Assembly (NCBI GenBank): GCA_964590435.1
Contig: CAZPWT010000007.1
Coordinates: 55,649 to 119,648, forward strand
Length of the DNA stretch: 64,000 bases
DNA from: WSZJ01 sp964590435
Lineage (GTDB): Bacteria; Planctomycetota; MHYJ01; WSZJ01
Direction: 5' to 3'
Position numbers and translations under genes: made by a program. Numbering within the stretch: the stretch's first letter is position 1; the number at the start of each line of letters is the position of its first letter. This document shows, in pieces, positions 49,974-57,926 of the stretch. The notes below the pieces were generated by a model, which was not told where the DNA came from, ran no database searches, and saw nothing but the letters and a program-made list of their open reading frames with translations.

Positions 49974-51518
49974 TCAGGGCCACAGGAACAGGAGGGTGAC
50001 TTCGAGGGAGTTGGCCTTGTACTCGCGCAACCCCTCGGCGTACGAGCCGGACCTACCGGGGAGGTCCACGGTGCGGGCCGTCCGAGTGTACTTGAGTGTC
50101 AGCTTCGAGGATTCGCCCAGCCGGTAGCCGATGTAGACGCCGAACTCGTGCGTCATCTGCTCGCGGTCCGCGTAGTTCGGGTCCTGGGCGCGCGAGTGGT
50201 CGGTCGTGTAGAAGCGCCAGTCGAGGTGGTACGACCCGCCGACGAGAACCCTCCCGAGCGTGAGGTCTACGTCGAGCTCCGGGGAGAACTGCCGGTACGA
50301 TCCGTCCCGCTCGTCCCCCGTCGCCAGCGCTCGCCCGACCTCTCCCTCCAGGTCCAGCCCCACCGTGATCCACTTCGCCGGCGTCGCCTGCAACTCCAGC
50401 TTGAGGCTGTTCGACTTCACGTCCCGCGCGTTGAAGCTCCCGTTCCAGTCGTTGAGCGCCCATTCGTACCCCAGGGCGGTCGAGAACCCCTTGAACCACC
50501 GGAACCACAACCGCCCGCCGATCTCGTAGCGGTCGTAGTGCGCGTGGGCCCGTTGAAACCCGGGGATCTCCTGCGGGTTCAGGTTCCGGTAGAAACGGTC
50601 CGGTCCCCACCTCCCCCACACCTTGTAATTCAGGTTCGGCAGGATCGAGTGCTTCAGGTATGCCCCGAACGTGTCCGAACTCAGGTGGTGATTCTGGATG
50701 TACCACCGGTTTTCGATCGTCCCCCCGAGGTAAAAACGCCCCAGCGGGTTCTCCGGCGTGATGATGTGGACGTCCAGCTCCGAGTCGACGTAGAAGTCGG
50801 CGACCGAGTCCATGTGGTCGAACTTGTCTTGCGGGTCGTTCCGCTTGTGCTCCTCGTACGCGTGGCTGTCGTCGTCGGAGAAGCGCCACACGTTGTCGTC
50901 GTAACCGAACGTCAGCCACGAGACCGTCCCCATCCACCAGGTCTCCCGGTGCGAGTCCGGCCCCGTCGTCGACCCGTAGCTTTTCCCCGACGGCTTCGGT
51001 TCCTCGTACCGGAATCGGAGGACGACGCCGCTCGCGGCGTCCGCCGGGACGCGGAGGACGACGGTGTGCGACCCCTGCGTGGGGACGTCGATGACGAAGT
51101 CGTCCATCACCCCCGGGACGCCGTCGATGCCCCCCTCGAACAGCGCGGTCCGGTGCGCGACGGTCTTCAGCTTCTTGCGCTGCTCCGGGCCGCCGTCCAG
51201 CGTCCAGACGACGGCGTACGAAAGCTCCGGCGACGTCCGGCTCTCCATCTGCGGCCGCGCCTGCACCAGGATCCGGTTCTCCCCGCCGATCTTGATCGAC
51301 ATCTCGCCCCCGGGCGGGACGACCCAGGCCTGGATCTCCTTGCCTCCCTCGTGCACCCGCACTTCCTTCACCCCGATCTCCGGGCGCCCGTCCACCCACC
51401 GCTGCCCGGGGCGCGGATCCGTCGCGCGCAGTTTCTTCTCGAGATCCCCGGCCTGCGCGGAGGCGTTCGAAGCGCCGATCAGGGCCAGGGCGACGGCAAC
51501 GGCGATCCGGCGAAGCAT
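49974..51518 (-). CDS. Predicted outer-membrane beta-barrel protein of the PGA-type locus
   Basis: 514 residues with signal peptide MLRRIAVAVALALIGASNASA. Residues ~40-185 form a beta-rich periplasmic part (GGEMSIKIGGENRILVQARPQ.., GSHTVVLRVPADAASGVVLRFRYEEP). From ~200 there is a run of amphipathic strands rich in Tyr/Trp/Gly (GTVSWLTFGYDDNVWRF, RFYLGGTIENRWYI, YEIGGRLWFRWFKGFSTALGYEWAL, VLVGGSYHLDWRFYTT, HEFGVYIGYRLGESSKLTLKYTRTAR). It ends LEVTLLFLWP, a hydrophobic C-terminal strand as in porins. Its place between capA and pgsB, 28 nt before pgsB, suggests a route for the polymer across the outer membrane. That function is inference. Confidence 0.78.
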   Translation of the reverse strand: MLRRIAVAVALALIGASNASAQAGDLEKKLRATDPRPGQRWVDGRPEIGVKEVRVHEGGKEIQAWVVPPGGEMSIKIGGENRILVQARPQMESRTSPELSYAVVWTLDGGPEQRKKLKTVAHRTALFEGGIDGVPGVMDDFVIDVPTQGSHTVVLRVPADAASGVVLRFRYEEPKPSGKSYGSTTGPDSHRETWWMGTVSWLTFGYDDNVWRFSDDDSHAYEEHKRNDPQDKFDHMDSVADFYVDSELDVHIITPENPLGRFYLGGTIENRWYIQNHHLSSDTFGAYLKHSILPNLNYKVWGRWGPDRFYRNLNPQEIPGFQRAHAHYDRYEIGGRLWFRWFKGFSTALGYEWALNDWNGSFNARDVKSNSLKLELQATPAKWITVGLDLEGEVGRALATGDERDGSYRQFSPELDVDLTLGRVLVGGSYHLDWRFYTTDHSRAQDPNYADREQMTHEFGVYIGYRLGESSKLTLKYTRTARTVDLPGRSGSYAEGLREYKANSLEVTLLFLWP

Positions 51519-51602
51519 CAGGGGTTCCTCATTCGATTCGGGGAGGCCCAGCGTAGAGGCTCCCGGGGCGGCGTCAACCTCCCGCGGCGGAATTCCCGGG
51601 CC

Positions 51603-53648
51603 TCAGTCTTTCCCGAGCCGCTCGATCTCCAGCGTCACCGGCGTCGTCCCCCGGGCCGCTTTCGCCCGCAGCCAGTCCCAGTCATTCGGCGCCTCGCGGC
51701 GCCCCTTCACGGGCGACCATTCCACCACGGCGAGATCGTCGAAGAGGATCTCGGCCACCGGGCCCGGGCGATCGTCCGCCGAGATCCGCAGCCGGAAAGC
51801 GCGCGCCCCGTCGGGCCGCGCGACCTCGAACGAAAACGGCCGCCATCCCGCGCCGCCTGATCCCATCCGGCCCGCGATGACCGTCGTGAAGGGCTCCAGC
51901 GTCCCGGAAGCGCAGAATTCGCACGTCACGTGGGCCGAGGCGCCGCGCGGGGCGTTCCACCAGCCGGCGATCGTGAAGCTCCCCGGGACGGGGATGCGGA
52001 AGCGCGTCGATGCTTCGGCCGCGCCGACGAGGCGCAGCGCCGCCGTCCCGCTGCGCTGCCCCGACGGTGAGAGGCGCGCGCCCGGCGATAGCTTCCACGC
52101 GCCGCTCTCGAGGACGTCGCCGTCCGCGTCGTCGTCCTCGAAGCCGCCGGCGCGCAGCACGTCCCGCCCCGACTCCAGCGTCTCGCTTGCCTGCGCCGCG
52201 ACGACGAACGCCGCCGGGTCGTCCGGCGCCACGCGCGCCGGCTGCCCCTCCGCGAGGATCGCCTGCCGCTCCGAGACCGCCCGGTGCGGCGCCTCCAGTG
52301 CAACCTCGATCCCTCCCGCGTCCCAATACACCGCGACCCCGCGTGACAGCTCCCCGATCCGCCGCGCCGTCCACCGCGCCAGCGGCCCCGCCGCCAGCTT
52401 CGGCCGGTAGTCGTCGTTCACGATCGGCACCAGCCGCGCCGCTTCCAGCCGCCCGTCCTCGAAGTCGGCGACGAGCAGGAGGCCGGGAAGCGCTTCCCAG
52501 GCCGACTGGTCGAACACGAAGTTCCCGAGGCAGCGGGCGACGAGGACGCCATCGACGAGGGCGAGGCCCTGGGGCGTGTGGGGGTGGTGGCCGACGACGA
52601 GGGCGGCGCCGGAGCGTGCGGCGGCGCGCGCGGCGGATTTCATTTCCGCGGTCGGGACGCTGGAGTATTCGGTTCCGCCGTGGAGGGCGACGATCACGGG
52701 CCCGGCGGCGGCGAGGGCGCGGACGTCGCGCTCCAGCCCCTCCGGGTCCATCGGGGCGGCGCCACCGCGCGCGCCCTGGGCCAGCGATGGCACGTCTTTC
52801 CCGGGGACTCTGCAGTAGGACAGGAGCCGGAACGATCCGCCCGGCGTCTCGAGCCGCGCAGGCTTGCGGGCGTCTGCCTCGTTTGTCCCCGCGCCGCACG
52901 ATGCCAGTCCCCGCGACTGGAGCTCAGCCAGCGTGCTCTTCAGTCCTGCTTCACCGTGGTCCCACGAGTGATTGTTGCCGAGCGTGAACGCGTCGACCCC
53001 GGCGGCCTTCAGCGCGTCGAGCGCGCCGGGAGGCGTGAGGAAGTTGTGCTCCTTCGTGGAGACCGGCGGGCCGAGGTCCGCGCCCACCACGGTCTCGAGA
53101 TTCAGGATCGCCAGGTCGGCCGCCTTCAGGACCGGCGCCACTTCGCGCAGCAGGTCCGCCGCGTCGGCGGCGACGGACTCCTTCCGGAGCGGCGCGGCCG
53201 GGGGCGCTTCGACGTTGTCCGGGGTGAAGAAGCGGCGCGTCATCATCGTGTCGCCGCCGAAGACGAGGCGGGCCCGGCCGGCGGTGCGGGCGCGCAGCCG
53301 GATCGTGCCGATCTCCGCCGCGTCGGTGCCCGCGGGGAGCTCCAGGTCCGCGACGCGCAGTTCGGTGAAGAAGCCGTCGGCGGTGACGGTCAGAAGCGCG
53401 TTCCGGCGGGGAAGTTGCTCGACGCGGAACCAGCCGCGCTTGTCCGCCGTCGCGGACCCGTCCGGCGTCGCGACCGTCGCCTTCACCCCGAACCCGTCCT
53501 CGTCGACGATCCTCCCCGTGAGCGAGACGGGAGAGCTCTTCCAGGTCTCCCGCGCTTTCGAGTCGAGCGCGAGCAGCTCTTCCGCCGTCTCGGCGCCGCC
53601 GCAGATCGCGCAGAGGAGGACCAGGGACAGGACGCGCATGCGGCGCAT
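51603..53648 (-). CDS. capA: CapA/PgsA-family metallophosphatase-fold protein with added domains
   Basis: 681 residues with signal peptide MRRMRVLSLVLLCAICGGA. Residues ~40-120 are a carboxypeptidase-regulatory-like beta domain (VSLTGRIVDEDGFGVKATVATPDG). The CapA domain (~125-430) keeps all calcineurin-like metal sites: GGDTMMTRRF (Asp133), LNLET, LGNNHSWDHGEAGLKSTLAEL (Asn226, His227), VALHGGTEYSS (His323) and GHHPHTPQGLALVDGVLVARCLGNFVFD. The C-terminal ~200 residues are a jelly-roll-like carbohydrate-binding type module (SFTIAGWWNAPRGASAHVTCEF..). CapA is needed for polyglutamate synthesis or release. It is the first gene of the PGA-type run and follows the GNAT-like gene by 13 nt. Confidence 0.87.
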   Translation of the reverse strand: MRRMRVLSLVLLCAICGGAETAEELLALDSKARETWKSSPVSLTGRIVDEDGFGVKATVATPDGSATADKRGWFRVEQLPRRNALLTVTADGFFTELRVADLELPAGTDAAEIGTIRLRARTAGRARLVFGGDTMMTRRFFTPDNVEAPPAAPLRKESVAADAADLLREVAPVLKAADLAILNLETVVGADLGPPVSTKEHNFLTPPGALDALKAAGVDAFTLGNNHSWDHGEAGLKSTLAELQSRGLASCGAGTNEADARKPARLETPGGSFRLLSYCRVPGKDVPSLAQGARGGAAPMDPEGLERDVRALAAAGPVIVALHGGTEYSSVPTAEMKSAARAAARSGAALVVGHHPHTPQGLALVDGVLVARCLGNFVFDQSAWEALPGLLLVADFEDGRLEAARLVPIVNDDYRPKLAAGPLARWTARRIGELSRGVAVYWDAGGIEVALEAPHRAVSERQAILAEGQPARVAPDDPAAFVVAAQASETLESGRDVLRAGGFEDDDADGDVLESGAWKLSPGARLSPSGQRSGTAALRLVGAAEASTRFRIPVPGSFTIAGWWNAPRGASAHVTCEFCASGTLEPFTTVIAGRMGSGGAGWRPFSFEVARPDGARAFRLRISADDRPGPVAEILFDDLAVVEWSPVKGRREAPNDWDWLRAKAARGTTPVTLEIERLGKD

Positions 53649-53661
53649 CTTACTCCCCGCT

Positions 53662-54771
53662 TCAGATCGGCCGGTCGTAGATCCGGTACACCTTGGTGCG
53701 CTTCCCCCCGAAAGCCTCGATGGTGTTGTTCATGACGGCGTTGTCCTCGAGGATCCAGGACATCTCGCATTCCTGCCAGCCGCCCTTGAGGCCGGCCTGC
53801 ATCGTCTCGATGTAGAAGATCGAGTCGAGGCCGCGGCGCTGGAACTCCGGCAGGATCCCCATCGTGATGTAGCGGAGGCGGCGGATCTTCCCGACGTTCA
53901 GGAGCCAGGTGAGCCAGCCGAAGGGGAAGAGGGAGCCGTTCATCTTGCGGAAGACGAAGTTGTAGTCGGGGAGGGTGAGGGAGAAGCCCGCGGGCTGGCC
54001 CTTGACCTCGGCGAAGAGGAGGAATTCGGGGCGGACGATCTTGCGGAAGTCGTGGGCGACGACTTCGAACTCCTCCGGGGTCATGGGGATGGCGCCCCAG
54101 TTGTTCGCCCAGGCTTTGTTGTAGACCTCACGGAGGAGGGCGAGTTCCTGCTCGACTTTCGTCATGTCGACGGGGCGGACGACGATTCCTTCGCGTTCCT
54201 GGAGGCGCTTGGCGACGCGGTACATCTTCTCGGGCGGCGTGAAGGACGGGCGGTCGACGAGCCACGCCCAGAGGTCTTTTGCTTTCGTGAAGCCGCACGC
54301 CTCGACGAGGGGGACGTAGAACTTCGGGTTGTAGGTCATCATGAACGTCGGCGGCTCGTGGAATCCCTCGACCAGGAGCCCGCATTCCTCGTTGGTCGAG
54401 AACGAGCAAGGGCCGCGCAGGACGGTCATGCCGCGTTCGCGCAGCCAGGCGGCGGCGGCGTCGAACAGCGCCGCGGCGGTTTCGCGCGAATCCTCGCATT
54501 CGAAGAATCCCCAGAAACCCGCGCCGTCCTTCCAGGCGTCCAGGTGCGCCCGGTTCACGCAGGCGGCGATCCGGCCGACGACCTTTCCATCGCGCCGTGC
54601 AAGGAAGAGCTGCGTCTCGGCATGCCTGTGGAACGGGTGCCCGTTCGACAGGAGCTTCTTCACTTCCCCCAGCAGCGGCGGAACCCAGTTCGCATCGCCG
54701 CGATAGATGGACCACGGGAGGCGGAGGAACGCCTTGAGGTCGGAGGAGGTTGCGACGGGGGAGATGGTCAT
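53662..54771 (-). CDS. GNAT-fold acyltransferase-like protein
   Basis: A 369-residue cytoplasmic protein. The N-terminal half starts SDLKAFLRLPWSIYRGDANWVPPLLGEVKKLLS and contains a GNAT-like strand-helix core (LFLARRDGKVVGRIAACVNRAH). The C-terminal half has a second one (EFLLFAEVKGQPAGFSLTLPDYN.., RYITMGILPEFQRRGLDSIFYIETMQAGLKGGWQECEMSWILEDNAVMNNTIEAFGGKRTKVYRIYDR). The R-R-G-x-x acetyl-CoA loop is recognisable. Its neighbours are a serine palmitoyltransferase-like gene upstream, separated by a palindrome, and capA downstream. A role in lipid or polymer modification is possible but unproven. Confidence 0.75.
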   Translation of the reverse strand: MTISPVATSSDLKAFLRLPWSIYRGDANWVPPLLGEVKKLLSNGHPFHRHAETQLFLARRDGKVVGRIAACVNRAHLDAWKDGAGFWGFFECEDSRETAAALFDAAAAWLRERGMTVLRGPCSFSTNEECGLLVEGFHEPPTFMMTYNPKFYVPLVEACGFTKAKDLWAWLVDRPSFTPPEKMYRVAKRLQEREGIVVRPVDMTKVEQELALLREVYNKAWANNWGAIPMTPEEFEVVAHDFRKIVRPEFLLFAEVKGQPAGFSLTLPDYNFVFRKMNGSLFPFGWLTWLLNVGKIRRLRYITMGILPEFQRRGLDSIFYIETMQAGLKGGWQECEMSWILEDNAVMNNTIEAFGGKRTKVYRIYDRPI

Positions 54772-54784
54772 GTTCACGGCGCAC

Positions 54785-54878
54785 AAAACGAAAAACGAAA
54801 AACCAAAAACAAAAAAGGAAAAGCCGCGTGTTGCCGGAGCTTTTCCTTTTTTGTTTTTCGTTTTTTGTTTTTCGTTTC
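54785..54878. repeat. 40-nt-arm palindrome after the SPT-like gene
   Basis: The arms are 54785-54824 and 54839-54878, matching in 37 of 40 positions around a 14-nt loop. They consist of units such as AAAAACGAAAAAC. The structure ends 17 nt from the stop of the SPT-like gene (54896) on the minus strand. Its arms are close in sequence to those of the palindrome at 60990-61094. Confidence 0.75.
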
Positions 54879-54895
54879 CTGGTCTTTCCCCGCCG

Positions 54896-56080
54896 TCAAA
54901 TCACCCCCACCGCTTTCCCCACCCCCTGGATGATCCCCAGCGCCTGGTCCAGGATCTCGTCCGTGTGCGACGCCATGTAGCTCGTCCGGATCATCGTCCG
55001 GTTCGGCTCCACCGCCGGCGGGATCACCGGGTTCACGAACACCCCCGCCTGCAGCAACCCGAGGTAGAACTCGAACGTCTTCCTCATGTCGCCCACCAGG
55101 ATCGGGATGATCGGCGACTGCGTGTGCCCCGTCTGGAACCCCATCCCCTTCAGCGACGTCGCCATCTTGTTCGTGTTCCGCCACAGGCGGTCCCGCAGCG
55201 GCCCGTACTCGTTCTCCAGGATGTCGCACACCGCCAGCACCGACGCCGCGTTCGAAGCGGGGATCGCCGCGCTGAAGATCAGCGCGCGAGAATGGTGCTT
55301 GATGTAGTGGATGATCTGGTCGTCGCCCGCGATGAACCCCCCCAGCGACGCGAACGACTTCGAGAACGTCCCCATCACCAGGTCCACTTCCTTCTCCAGC
55401 CCGAAATGCTCGCACGTCCCGCGCCCGTGCTCTCCCATCACCCCGATCCCGTGCGCGTCGTCCACCATCAGCCGGAAGCCGTACTTCTTCTTCAGGCCCA
55501 CGATCCCCGGCAGGTCCGCCAGGTCCCCCTCCATCGAGAACACCCCGTCCACGATCACCAGGCACCGCTGCGGGTCCTTCACGTCCTTGATCACCCGCTC
55601 CAGGTCCTCGATGTCGTTGTGCCGGTACCGCTTCGTCTCGCCGAACGACAGGTAACACCCGTCCACGATCGACGCGTGGTCCGTCTTGTCGATCACCACC
55701 GTGTCCCCGCGCCCGACCAGCGCCGTGATCGTCCCGATGTTCGTCTGGAACCCCGTCGAGAACACCAGCGACGACTCGCGCTTCATGAATTTCGCCAGGC
55801 GCCGCTCGACTTCTTCATGGAGCGTGAGCGTGCCGTTGAGGAAGCGCGACCCGGAGCAGCTCGTGCCGTAGTCCTCGATCGCCTTGAGCGCGGCCTGCTT
55901 CACCTTCGGATGGTGCGTCAGCCCGAGGTAGTTGTTCGAGCCGCACATGATGATCTCGCGGCCCTTGTAGATCGCCTTGGGCCCCATCGCCTTGTCGAGC
56001 GCGCGGAAGTACGGATACCAGCCCTCGCGCTGGGCGACGCGGGCTTCCTGCCAGTCGAGCGCCTTCTTGAAGATGTCCAC
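54896..56080 (-). CDS. Serine palmitoyltransferase-like alpha-oxoamine synthase
   Basis: A PLP-dependent enzyme of the group that condenses an amino acid with an acyl-CoA (SPT, KBL, BioF, HemA). The 394 residues include SNNYLGLTHHPKVKQAALKAIEDYGTSCSGSRFLNGT, DHASIVDGCYLS, VDGVFSMEGDLADLPGIV, VDDAHGIGVMGEHGRG and the PLP lysine loop GTFSKSFASLGGF. KHHSRALIFSAAIPASNAAS is the variant seen in bacterial serine palmitoyltransferases, so a sphingolipid-type product is my preferred reading. I chose GTG 56080 because family members start MDxFxKA, as here VDIFKKALDWQ. ATG 56161 would add an arginine/proline-rich leader. Confidence 0.83.
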   Translation of the reverse strand: MDIFKKALDWQEARVAQREGWYPYFRALDKAMGPKAIYKGREIIMCGSNNYLGLTHHPKVKQAALKAIEDYGTSCSGSRFLNGTLTLHEEVERRLAKFMKRESSLVFSTGFQTNIGTITALVGRGDTVVIDKTDHASIVDGCYLSFGETKRYRHNDIEDLERVIKDVKDPQRCLVIVDGVFSMEGDLADLPGIVGLKKKYGFRLMVDDAHGIGVMGEHGRGTCEHFGLEKEVDLVMGTFSKSFASLGGFIAGDDQIIHYIKHHSRALIFSAAIPASNAASVLAVCDILENEYGPLRDRLWRNTNKMATSLKGMGFQTGHTQSPIIPILVGDMRKTFEFYLGLLQAGVFVNPVIPPAVEPNRTMIRTSYMASHTDEILDQALGIIQGVGKAVGVI

Positions 56081-56196
56081 CACGCGTCGCGTTCTAACCG
56101 ATTCCCGAGGGGGGCGCAAGGGAACGAGCGGGAAGCGGCGCCGGCGCGGGAATCCGCTCATCGACAAAGCCGATAAGGTGCCGCCCGGTTTATGCG

Positions 56197-56225
56197 TTGA
56201 ACGGGGATTCCCGCCGGTTCATTCT
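56197..56225 (+). promoter_or_regulatory. Promoter candidate of the flavoprotein/OsmC/PhnD-like operon
   Basis: TTGAAC (56197-56202), a 17-nt spacer and CATTCT (56220-56225) lie in the divergent region, 66 nt before the ATG at 56292. A GGAGG ribosome site precedes that ATG. The -10 is weak. Confidence 0.4.
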
Positions 56226-56291
56226 CCCCGGCCTTCCACCGCGATCGCGCGGCGGATCCCGACGAATCCCCCTTCGGCCCGGAGGCGAATC

Positions 56292-57440
56292 ATGGCGAAC
56301 ATGTGGAAACTGGACGCGGACGGTCAGGCGCTTCTCGAGAAAGCCTCCCAGGTCGCGTCGGACGTCATCGGCCCGGCCGCGGCGGCGATCGACGCGGAGG
56401 GGAAATTCCCGAAAGAGGGGATCGACGCGCTGCGCGCGGCGGGGCTGCTCCGGGTCGTGAGCGGCAAGGACTCCGGCGGGCACGGCCACGGGCTGCGCAC
56501 CGCGGTGGCGGTCGCGGAGCGGATCGCCCGCGAATGTCCCTCGACCGCGATGATCTGGATCATGCACAACGCTTCCACGGCGGTGGCGGAGAAGTGCGGT
56601 ACGCCGGAGATGAAGAAGGCGATCGCGAAGGACGGAAAGCTCGCGACGCTGGCGTTCTCGGAGTCCGGGTCGAGGAGCCACTTCTGGATCCCGGTGAGCT
56701 CGGCGGAGAAGACGGCGAAGGGCGTGAAGCTGAACGCGGCGAAGCAGCTGATCACCTCGGCGGGGGTCTGCGACTTCTACGTGTGGTCGAGCAAGCCGGC
56801 GTCCGCGCCGGGGCTGAGCTCGCTGTGGTGGGTGCCTTCGAACGCGCCTGGGCTGTCGCTGCCCGCGAAGTTCGACGGGATGGGGCTGCGCGGGAACGCC
56901 TCGGCGCCGATCGCGGCGAAGGACGTCGTCATCCCCGAGGGAAACCGGCTGGGCGAGGACGGCAAGGGGTTCGACGTGATGATGGGCGTCGTGATGCCGT
57001 TCTTCAGCATCCAGAATTGCGCCGTGTCGGTGGGGCTCATGGAAGGGGCGCTGGCGAGGGCGGTCTCTCACGTGACGGGATCGAAGTTCTCCTACGACGC
57101 CGCGCCGATCGCGTCCCTGGTCCAGGTCCGCGGCCACCTCGCGAAGGCCCGCGTGAAGATCGACCTGGTCCGCGGCTTCCTCCTGGACGCGCTTGACGCC
57201 GTCGAAACCAACCGGGAGGACGCCATGCTTCGCGTCCTCGAGGCCAAGGTCGCCGGCGCCGAGACGTCCCTCGAGGTCACCGACCTCGCCATGCGGGTCT
57301 GCGGCGGCGCCGCCTACCGCAAGGACGTCGGCCTCGACCGCTACTTCCGCGACAGCCGCGCCGCGACCGTCATGGCGCCCGTCAGCGACGCGCTGTACGA
57401 TTTCATCGGAAAAGCCGTGTGCGGCATGCCGTTGTTTTAG
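56292..57440 (+). CDS. Acyl-CoA-dehydrogenase-fold flavoprotein of the DszC/SfnB-like type
   Basis: 382 residues covering all three acyl-CoA dehydrogenase domains: helical N-terminal (ALLEKASQVASDVIGPAAAAIDAEGKFPKEGIDALRAAGLL), beta middle (LATLAFSESGSRSHFWIPVSSAEKTAKGVKLNAAKQLITSAGVCDFYVW), and helical C-terminal. The usual catalytic Glu region near the end is replaced: it reads DRYFRDSRAATVMAPVSDALYDFIG rather than the IxEGTxEI of true dehydrogenases. This suggests a flavin monooxygenase or other non-dehydrogenase reaction. The start at 56292 has GGAGG upstream. It is followed by OsmC-like (9-nt gap) and PhnD-like genes. Confidence 0.8.
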   Translation: MANMWKLDADGQALLEKASQVASDVIGPAAAAIDAEGKFPKEGIDALRAAGLLRVVSGKDSGGHGHGLRTAVAVAERIARECPSTAMIWIMHNASTAVAEKCGTPEMKKAIAKDGKLATLAFSESGSRSHFWIPVSSAEKTAKGVKLNAAKQLITSAGVCDFYVWSSKPASAPGLSSLWWVPSNAPGLSLPAKFDGMGLRGNASAPIAAKDVVIPEGNRLGEDGKGFDVMMGVVMPFFSIQNCAVSVGLMEGALARAVSHVTGSKFSYDAAPIASLVQVRGHLAKARVKIDLVRGFLLDALDAVETNREDAMLRVLEAKVAGAETSLEVTDLAMRVCGGAAYRKDVGLDRYFRDSRAATVMAPVSDALYDFIGKAVCGMPLF

Positions 57441-57449
57441 CGAGGCCCG

Positions 57450-57911
57450 GTGACTTCGGAAGACGGTCGGGACCACACATGGGAAGCGCGCGTCGTCGCG
57501 TCGTCGCGCGGCGCGGCGACGGTGTACGTCCGCAAGCACCGCTTCGAGGTCGGCCCGCCGGTCTCGTTCGACCGCGAACTCCCGCGTGTCACGGCGCTGG
57601 AACACGCCCTGGGCGCGCTCGCGTCGGAGGTCGTCGTGGGGCTGCGTGAAGCGGCGGCGCGCCGTCGCCTCGAGGTCGGCGCGATCGAGGCGAAAGTCGA
57701 GGGGCGCCTCGGCAACGCGCTCGTCACGCTCGGCGTCGTCGGCGAAACCGGCGACCCGGCGATCGCGTTCGTGAAGCTCCGCGTCTTCGCCCAGTCCCCG
57801 CACGACGCAGAGGAACTCGACCCCGCATGGCGAGAGGCCCTCGACCGCGCCCCGCTCTACGCGACGCTGAAAAAGTCCGCGACCCTGGAAGCGTCGTTCA
57901 CCGTCCAATAA
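57450..57911 (+). CDS. OsmC-fold protein lacking catalytic cysteines
   Basis: 153 residues of the OsmC/Ohr fold: an N-terminal beta-hairpin (TWEARVVASSRGAATVYVRKHRFEVGPPVSFDRELPRVTALEHALGALASEVVVGLREAAARRRLEVGAIEAKVEGRL) and a C-terminal strand-helix part. The sequence contains no cysteine at all. Both the peroxidatic and resolving cysteines of OsmC/Ohr are missing, so it cannot be a thiol peroxidase of the known type. The helix that normally carries the cysteine reads LGALASEVVVGL. GTG start 9 nt after the flavoprotein stop. The context suggests a binding or structural role for the same pathway. Confidence 0.78.
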   Translation: MTSEDGRDHTWEARVVASSRGAATVYVRKHRFEVGPPVSFDRELPRVTALEHALGALASEVVVGLREAAARRRLEVGAIEAKVEGRLGNALVTLGVVGETGDPAIAFVKLRVFAQSPHDAEELDPAWREALDRAPLYATLKKSATLEASFTVQ

Positions 57912-57926
57912 CCGGAGAAGCCCTTC

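Noticed and set aside
54896..56161. The upstream ATG at 56161 as start of the SPT-like gene
   Set aside because: It would add an arginine/proline-rich leader absent from the family and has no ribosome site; GTG 56080 matches the family N-terminus, though this is not certain.
57450..57911. Calling the OsmC-fold protein a peroxidase
   Set aside because: It contains no cysteine, so the known thiol chemistry is impossible.
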